Assembly (NCBI GenBank): GCA_014801815.1
Contig: JAAVDM010000034.1
Coordinates: 62,001 to 126,000, forward strand
Reading direction: 5' to 3'
DNA from: Bacteroides sp.
GTDB lineage: Bacteria; Bacteroidota; Bacteroidia; Bacteroidales; Muribaculaceae
DNA: 64,000 bases
Below the pieces are notes generated by a model. That model was not told the DNA's origin, ran no database searches, and saw only the letters and a list, made by a program, of their open reading frames with translations. Positions 62,076 to 64,000 of the stretch are shown one piece after another (position 1 is the stretch's first letter; every line of letters starts with the position of its first letter). The position numbers and the translations under genes are program-made.

Positions 62076-62558
62076 TCAGGCGGGGTTGGGGTCGTTACGG
62101 TCGTCGAGGAGAGAGAAGAGCTGTTCGGCGGCTTGCTTGGTGTTGACTTTCTCGATTTTGTCGGTGACCATACCTGTGGGGTCGATGACGAAGGTGGTGC
62201 GGACGATACCCATGTATTCCCGGCCGGCCATTTTCTTTTTCTGCCATACGCCGAAGAGTTCGCACAGCTTACCGTCTGTATCAGTTATGAGAGGGAACGG
62301 GAGGGAGTTTTTTGCAGCGAAGCGCCGGTGACTTGCAGCTGAATCACGACTGACGCCTATAATTTGATAGCCCATGTCTTCAAACTGAGGGTATGAGTCA
62401 CGCAGAGAACAGGCTTCGGCGGTGCAACCCGGTGTGCTGTCTTTAGGGTAAAAATAGAGGATAATATTTTTGCCGGGATAGTCGGAACGTCGTACTTCTC
62501 GGCCTTCAGCGTCGAGACCGAGCAGGTCGGGTATCTGGGTATCGATGGTGATTGACAT
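62076..62558 (-). CDS. bcp: Thiol peroxidase, Bcp/PrxQ type
   Basis: A 160-residue peroxiredoxin that reduces hydrogen peroxide and organic peroxides with thioredoxin. The peroxidatic Cys45 and the resolving Cys50 are both present in STPGCTAEACSLRD, the five-residue spacing of E. coli BCP. FYPKDSTPGC, YQIIGVSRDSAASHRRFAAK and VRTTFVIDPTGMV complete the family pattern. Cytoplasmic. It follows a PHP-domain gene by 13 bases, so the two are probably co-transcribed. Confidence 0.94.
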   Translation of the reverse strand: MSITIDTQIPDLLGLDAEGREVRRSDYPGKNIILYFYPKDSTPGCTAEACSLRDSYPQFEDMGYQIIGVSRDSAASHRRFAAKNSLPFPLITDTDGKLCELFGVWQKKKMAGREYMGIVRTTFVIDPTGMVTDKIEKVNTKQAAEQLFSLLDDRNDPNPA

Positions 62559-62571
62559 AACGGTTGGGGTT

Positions 62572-63411
62572 TTAATTTTTGATTTTTAGAATTTCAGTCG
62601 TTGAAACAGCTTTGGATTTAAGCTGTCCTAATATTCTTAACGCTTCGTGGCGTCCTGCGTTCACCTTATCGGGATAATGAGCATCGCTATTTATCACAAT
62701 GGGGGCTCCGCTTTGCAGCAGACGTGTCCACCATTGCAGGGCCGGGAAGAAGCGTTTGGTGTTGTTATAAGCTTTGGTATTAATTTCTACAATCAGTCCT
62801 GCAGAGGCGGCATTCCCTATAACATCGTCTATAAGAGCCGAGTACCAACCGGCATTTTCTATTTCAGGATCAGCCTGAGCGGCATTGGCGGCAATTTTGT
62901 CAAGGTGGCCGAGTATGTCGAAACCACCGCGTTCTATCATGGTGAGAACCTGTTCAAAATACTTCTCGACGACATAGCGCAGGTCGCCTCGGTAAGCCTC
63001 TTTAAGATTGCGGGCGAAGCGTTCAAAACGACCGTCGCAATCGATAGGTATACCGTCACGGGTGGGTACAAAATGTACCGAACCTATACTATAGTCAAGC
63101 GGCAGACGCTGAAAATAGTCAATGTGAGGCCCCCAGTCAGGGCTTAGAAAATCAATCTCCATGCCTGCGAGTACCTTCATACGGCCCTGATAAAAATCAG
63201 CTATACGGTGAGCTTCGTCAAGGTATTCGGGAACAGCCTCGGGCACCATGTTGCAGGGTGAGGTGACTGATATAGGAGAATGAGGTGTAAAACCGTACAG
63301 CTCCATACCTTCGGCAGCGGCAGCTTCGGCCATGAGCTGCATTGAGGCACGTCCGTCGCAGAACTGGGTGTGAGAATGTAGATTGTAAAGATTGGAAACC
63401 GGAAGAATCAT
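62572..63411 (-). CDS. PHP-domain histidinol-phosphatase-like phosphoesterase
   Basis: A 279-residue protein with the PHP fold. Metal-binding motifs: NLHSHTQFCDG (HxH), GFTPHSPISV, VLAGMEIDFL, FDILGHLDKI and VINSDAHYPDKV. This set is that of HisK-type histidinol phosphatases, the step before histidinol dehydrogenase in histidine synthesis, though PHP enzymes can also act on other phosphoesters. No his gene is nearby. Start ATG at 63411 (MILPVSNLYNLHSHT); the open frame above it runs into the cstA terminator. Confidence 0.85.
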   Translation of the reverse strand: MILPVSNLYNLHSHTQFCDGRASMQLMAEAAAAEGMELYGFTPHSPISVTSPCNMVPEAVPEYLDEAHRIADFYQGRMKVLAGMEIDFLSPDWGPHIDYFQRLPLDYSIGSVHFVPTRDGIPIDCDGRFERFARNLKEAYRGDLRYVVEKYFEQVLTMIERGGFDILGHLDKIAANAAQADPEIENAGWYSALIDDVIGNAASAGLIVEINTKAYNNTKRFFPALQWWTRLLQSGAPIVINSDAHYPDKVNAGRHEALRILGQLKSKAVSTTEILKIKN

Positions 63412-63455
63412 ATAAATTGTAATATTTAGTACTGGGAATAAACGAAGCGGAAGAT

Positions 63456-63494
63456 AAAAAAGTTGAAGCAGCCTCCGGTTGGGGAGACTGCTTC
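63456..63494 (-). terminator. Terminator of the cstA-type gene
   Basis: Stem GAAGCAG (63465-63471) / CTGCTTC (63488-63494) with inner CTCC/GGAG; on the minus strand followed by AACTTTTTTATC. Confidence 0.8.
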
Positions 63495-63517
63495 GTATTG
63501 ATAAATGAACTGTTGAA

Positions 63518-64000
63518 TCAGGCTGAGATGACTGACTGAGCAGTAGAAGCCAGTCCACGGCGCCAACGTTCGAAAGCGGCATAGAAGGCTAAAGCAAGAC
63601 CGAAGCCGGCAGATACGGCTATTGTATAAGTGACACCGTAACCGAATGTCGGTATAAGCAAAGCGCCTATTCCTTCGGGAGCAAATACTATATAAGTAGT
63701 AGTTACAGCAGTCATGAACATGGCAGGCAGGAGAGTTATGAGGTAGAGACGGCGTTCGCGTGCCAGATAAACAGTGAGTGTCCAAAGAGTGAAGACCGCG
63801 AGCACCTGATTACACCAAGCGAAGTAACGCCACAGGGCATCGTAGGGAATCATCATTATTACGGCACACAATACAAAGATAGGTATCGAAACAGCGAGAC
63901 GGCGTCCGATGCTCTTCTGCGGAATATGTAGAAAGTCGGAAGCTATCAGTCGGGCTGAACGCAGAGCGGTATCGCCGGAAGTGATAGGAGCCGCTATGAC
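63518..64000 (-). CDS. cstA: CstA-family carbon starvation carrier, C-terminal part
   Basis: The last 160 codons of a gene that begins beyond the right edge. The visible chain starts VIAAPITSGDTALRSARLIA and SDFLHIPQKSIGRRLAVS, the conserved C-terminal block of CstA proteins, and goes on with four membrane helices (IPIFVLCAVIMMIPYDALW, WCNQVLAVFTLWTLTVYLAR, LPAMFMTAVTTTYIVFAPEG, YTIAVSAGFGLALAFYAAFE). CstA carriers take up pyruvate or peptides when carbon is short. The C-terminus is short, as in the Bacteroidetes form. Confidence 0.88.
   Translation of the reverse strand, partial: VIAAPITSGDTALRSARLIASDFLHIPQKSIGRRLAVSIPIFVLCAVIMMIPYDALWRYFAWCNQVLAVFTLWTLTVYLARERRLYLITLLPAMFMTAVTTTYIVFAPEGIGALLIPTFGYGVTYTIAVSAGFGLALAFYAAFERWRRGLASTAQSVISA

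Overview
The window is chromosomal DNA of a gut-type Bacteroidales bacterium, most likely in or near the Muribaculaceae. That family placement is an inference from protein flavour and gene content; no rRNA gene is present. Direct support for the order includes six or more promoters of the Bacteroidetes type (TTTG, about 20 bases, TAnnTTTG), DUF4465, DUF4922 and DUF4924 proteins, a lipoprotein-type Omp85 (TamL-like), C-terminal secretion tails of the Por/T9SS kind, and a thrS-infC-rpmI-rplT cluster. I see no tRNA, rRNA, CRISPR array or intact insertion sequence. Most of the window is ordinary core genome; the unusual material is in the spaces between genes.

Layout. 1-5.3 kb: start of a GH35 beta-galactosidase (cut by the edge), a BtpA/SgcQ protein, a small macro-like protein, a SIMPL protein, hslR, a double-META lipoprotein and a type II NADH dehydrogenase. 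5.5-6.2 kb: a YafQ-type toxin-antitoxin pair with its own promoter and operator. 6.4-8.7 kb: an exported TPR protein. 8.7-10.3 kb: a cobalamin riboswitch driving one secreted DUF4465 (BtuH-like) protein. 10.5-17.8 kb: a metal-efflux operon (His-rich protein, then CusB-, CusA- and CusC-like subunits) and a convergent phosphate-selective-porin-like protein. 17.9-21.6 kb: thrS-infC-rpmI-rplT. 21.6-24.8 kb: a nitroreductase, then about 2.4 kb without a convincing protein gene, holding a structured RNA gene with perfect promoter and terminator and four kinds of repeats. 24.8-26.8 kb: a two-gene operon for exported proteins, one a long coiled coil. 26.8-28 kb: more tandem arrays, one made of copies of the 3' end of prfC. 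28-31.1 kb: prfC, rfbD and a DUF4924 gene. 31.2-35.5 kb: a metallo-beta-lactamase-fold hydrolase, an acyl-ACP thioesterase and tamL.

35.5-41.1 kb: a 1648-residue DUF4132 protein preceded by a small protein that looks like a beta-grasp (ubiquitin/ThiS-like) fold under a perfect promoter. This is the best candidate for an undescribed system. 41.4-51.4 kb: gph, converging on a six-gene minus-strand operon (cell-wall amidase with a Lys-rich tail, GT2 glycosyltransferase with an acidic tail, DUF4922 HIT-like transferase, AmpG permease, sugar MFS permease, PfkB kinase) that together suggest peptidoglycan turnover and sugar recycling. 51.9-55.4 kb: lepA and class I fumarase. 55.4-64 kb: an HdeD-like membrane protein, a 1335-residue protein with a Schlafen AlbA_2 domain, nhaA, bcp, a PHP phosphoesterase and the end of a cstA-type carrier.

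Three repeat systems tie the intergenic regions together: (1) a MITE-like element with about 21-bp terminal inverted repeats, seen in eight full, shortened or solo forms; (2) arrays of a 9-bp unit TATAARNNT; (3) very long near-perfect hairpins with 1-2 base loops at gene ends. Several longer tandem arrays start exactly at the 3' end of a gene.
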